In this document: positions 63,006 to 64,000 of the stretch, one piece after another
Numbering within the stretch: the first letter of the stretch is position 1
How the letters are laid out: every line of letters starts with the position of its first letter
Assembly: GCA_026627065.1 (NCBI GenBank)
Contig: JAPNUO010000002.1
Coordinates: forward strand, 124,001 to 188,000
Source: Bacillota bacterium
Lineage (GTDB): Bacteria; Bacillota; Sulfobacillia; Sulfobacillales; Sulfobacillaceae
Length of the DNA: 64,000 bases
Reading direction: 5' to 3'
Made by a program: the position numbers and the translations under genes
Notes under the pieces: generated by a model
Database searches by the model: none
The model's input: the letters and a program-made list of their open reading frames with translations, nothing else
What the model was told of the DNA's origin: nothing

Positions 63006-64000
63006 ATGGTCATAATTGCTTTTAATTTCCTTGCGGGCCAATATCATGCCACTCCGTGGGGCCGCCACGTGAACGAAGGGGATGTGGAGTGGCCGCCGTC
63101 TCCCTGGCGAATGCTAAGATCGCTCTTGGGAGTGTGGCATCGGAAAGGTGGATATGAAGCCTTTTCGCCAGAGACCATGGACCGGTTGGTTGAACGGCTG
63201 GCCTCTGAGCTTCCGCTCTATCACACCCCTTCTGCGGCGCCCATGCATACGCGCCATTACATGCCGATGCGCGAAGGCCGGGCGGACCACTCGAGACTCA
63301 TTTTTGACGCGGGCCTCTCGGTGAAGCGCGATACCCCGCTTGTCGTTATGTGGCCGCATACTGAGCTCGGTAATGAAGAAACGCATTTGCTGGATTACCT
63401 ATTGGAGAGGATGACCTATCTCGGACGCGCGGAGAGCTGGGTAGAGGCGCAAAGGCTCACTCGATGGGATGCGGCTCCCAATTGTGTGCCGGCGTTAGAG
63501 GGCGCGCTGCGTTCGCCGGCGTCGGACGAGCAGTCAGTCCGTTTGCTGGCTCCCCTCAATCTCGACGACTACCGCGACTGGCGAGCAGCCTGGATAGCCC
63601 AAGTGGACACTGCGTCTCAAGGGAATCGCGGGCGGAGGAGAAGAAATGTGACGAGGGTGCCGCCGCCGGAGTCGTTGGTTGATGCCTTGTTGCTTGAGAC
63701 GGCAGACTTGGCCCGCGGGGGATGGAGCCAGCCGCCGGGAAGCCGATGGGTCCAATATCGGTTCACCAAGCCAGCGGCGCTGTTGGCATCGACGGCGGAG
63801 TCGCGGGCGCGCAGTCGACGGCTCACGACAGCGCGCTTAGTGCTCGCGGGAAAACCGTTGCCCTTAGTTTCGGAGGCCGTAGTCGTGGGAGAACTTATGC
63901 GGCTGGCCATGATGGCCCAGGCAAGTCGGATCGCCGGAACGATTCCAGCGATCTTGTCCGGCCGCGATGCCGATGGCCGGGTTCGCAACGATGGGCATCG
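63006..64000 (+). CDS. csb2: Csb2, Cas5-Cas6 fusion (GSU0054 type), partial at window end
   Basis: At least 331 residues, open to the edge. It starts IIAFNFLAGQYHATPWGRHV and WPPSPWRMLRSLLGVWH, the family N-terminus corresponding to Cas5. The last visible residues SGRDADGRVRNDGHR reach the conserved glycine-histidine stretch of the Cas6 half, where crRNA processing occurs. ATG 63006 lies 2 nt after the csb1 stop. The remaining tail and any adaptation genes are outside the window. Confidence 0.93.
   Translation, partial: MVIIAFNFLAGQYHATPWGRHVNEGDVEWPPSPWRMLRSLLGVWHRKGGYEAFSPETMDRLVERLASELPLYHTPSAAPMHTRHYMPMREGRADHSRLIFDAGLSVKRDTPLVVMWPHTELGNEETHLLDYLLERMTYLGRAESWVEAQRLTRWDAAPNCVPALEGALRSPASDEQSVRLLAPLNLDDYRDWRAAWIAQVDTASQGNRGRRRRNVTRVPPPESLVDALLLETADLARGGWSQPPGSRWVQYRFTKPAALLASTAESRARSRRLTTARLVLAGKPLPLVSEAVVVGELMRLAMMAQASRIAGTIPAILSGRDADGRVRNDGH

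Overview
The window is a GC-rich (about 60% by eye) bacterial chromosome segment. Strong AGGAGG-type ribosome sites, frequent GTG and TTG starts, a soluble YfmS-like chemotaxis protein, a pyruvoyl-dependent arginine decarboxylase and a membrane-anchored HtrA close to rlmH suggest a Gram-positive Firmicutes lineage. A Sulfobacillus-like thermophile or acidophile is my best inference; nothing in the window proves the genus. No rRNA, tRNA or CRISPR array was seen.

Layout. 0-5.5 kb: a secreted clan-A glycosidase fused to NHL repeats, a soluble chemotaxis-type receptor and an MFS permease. 5.5-19.9 kb: a scrambled accessory zone with a structured GC-rich element, a piece of htrA, wrecked IS3, IS630 and ISL3 elements, a MntA-HepT toxin-antitoxin pair, an IS630 insertion into a possible DNA methyltransferase locus, a GH20 hexosaminidase, the intact htrA, a Uma2 nuclease and a YgiT relic. 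An imperfect ~89-bp repeat lies just after htrA and again just before rlmH. This suggests the two genes were once adjacent and were separated by about 3.3 kb of later material.

20-52.4 kb is a dense housekeeping block. It holds rlmH, an old-yellow-enzyme reductase, a MazG-like protein and an MFS transporter. Next is a complete 2-oxoacid (pyruvate) dehydrogenase operon with its own lipoylation genes (lpd-pdhA-pdhB-pdhC-lipA-lipB). A VIT-family metal transporter, a one-piece haem/molybdopterin oxidoreductase and a class A PBP follow. A polyamine operon (pyruvoyl arginine decarboxylase, aminopropyltransferase, agmatinase) overlaps argS. After it come an HNH nuclease, a nitrilase-like/amidohydrolase fusion, TusA, a true nitrilase, a Tat-exported phosphoesterase coupled to cytochrome c, a membrane J-protein, a FabH-like synthase, a FAD oxidoreductase, an M24 peptidase, a bcp-nth-receiver operon, a patatin and a secreted DUF5666-like protein.

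52.8-57.3 kb is a second accessory zone: a decaying PIN toxin-antitoxin pair, an AT-rich IS607-type element with a frameshifted tnpB, and a small gene split at an A6 run. From 57.36 kb to the window end lies a type I-G (former I-U) CRISPR effector operon, cas3-csx17-csb1-csb2. csb2 runs off the edge, so any cas4/cas1/cas2 genes and array would lie beyond it.

The most unusual items are the nitrilase-like domain without its catalytic cysteine fused to an amidohydrolase, the single-chain cytochrome b/molybdopterin enzyme, the membrane J-protein, an arginyl-tRNA synthetase without a HIGH box, the htrA duplications, and a nested-hairpin element near 5.7 kb.
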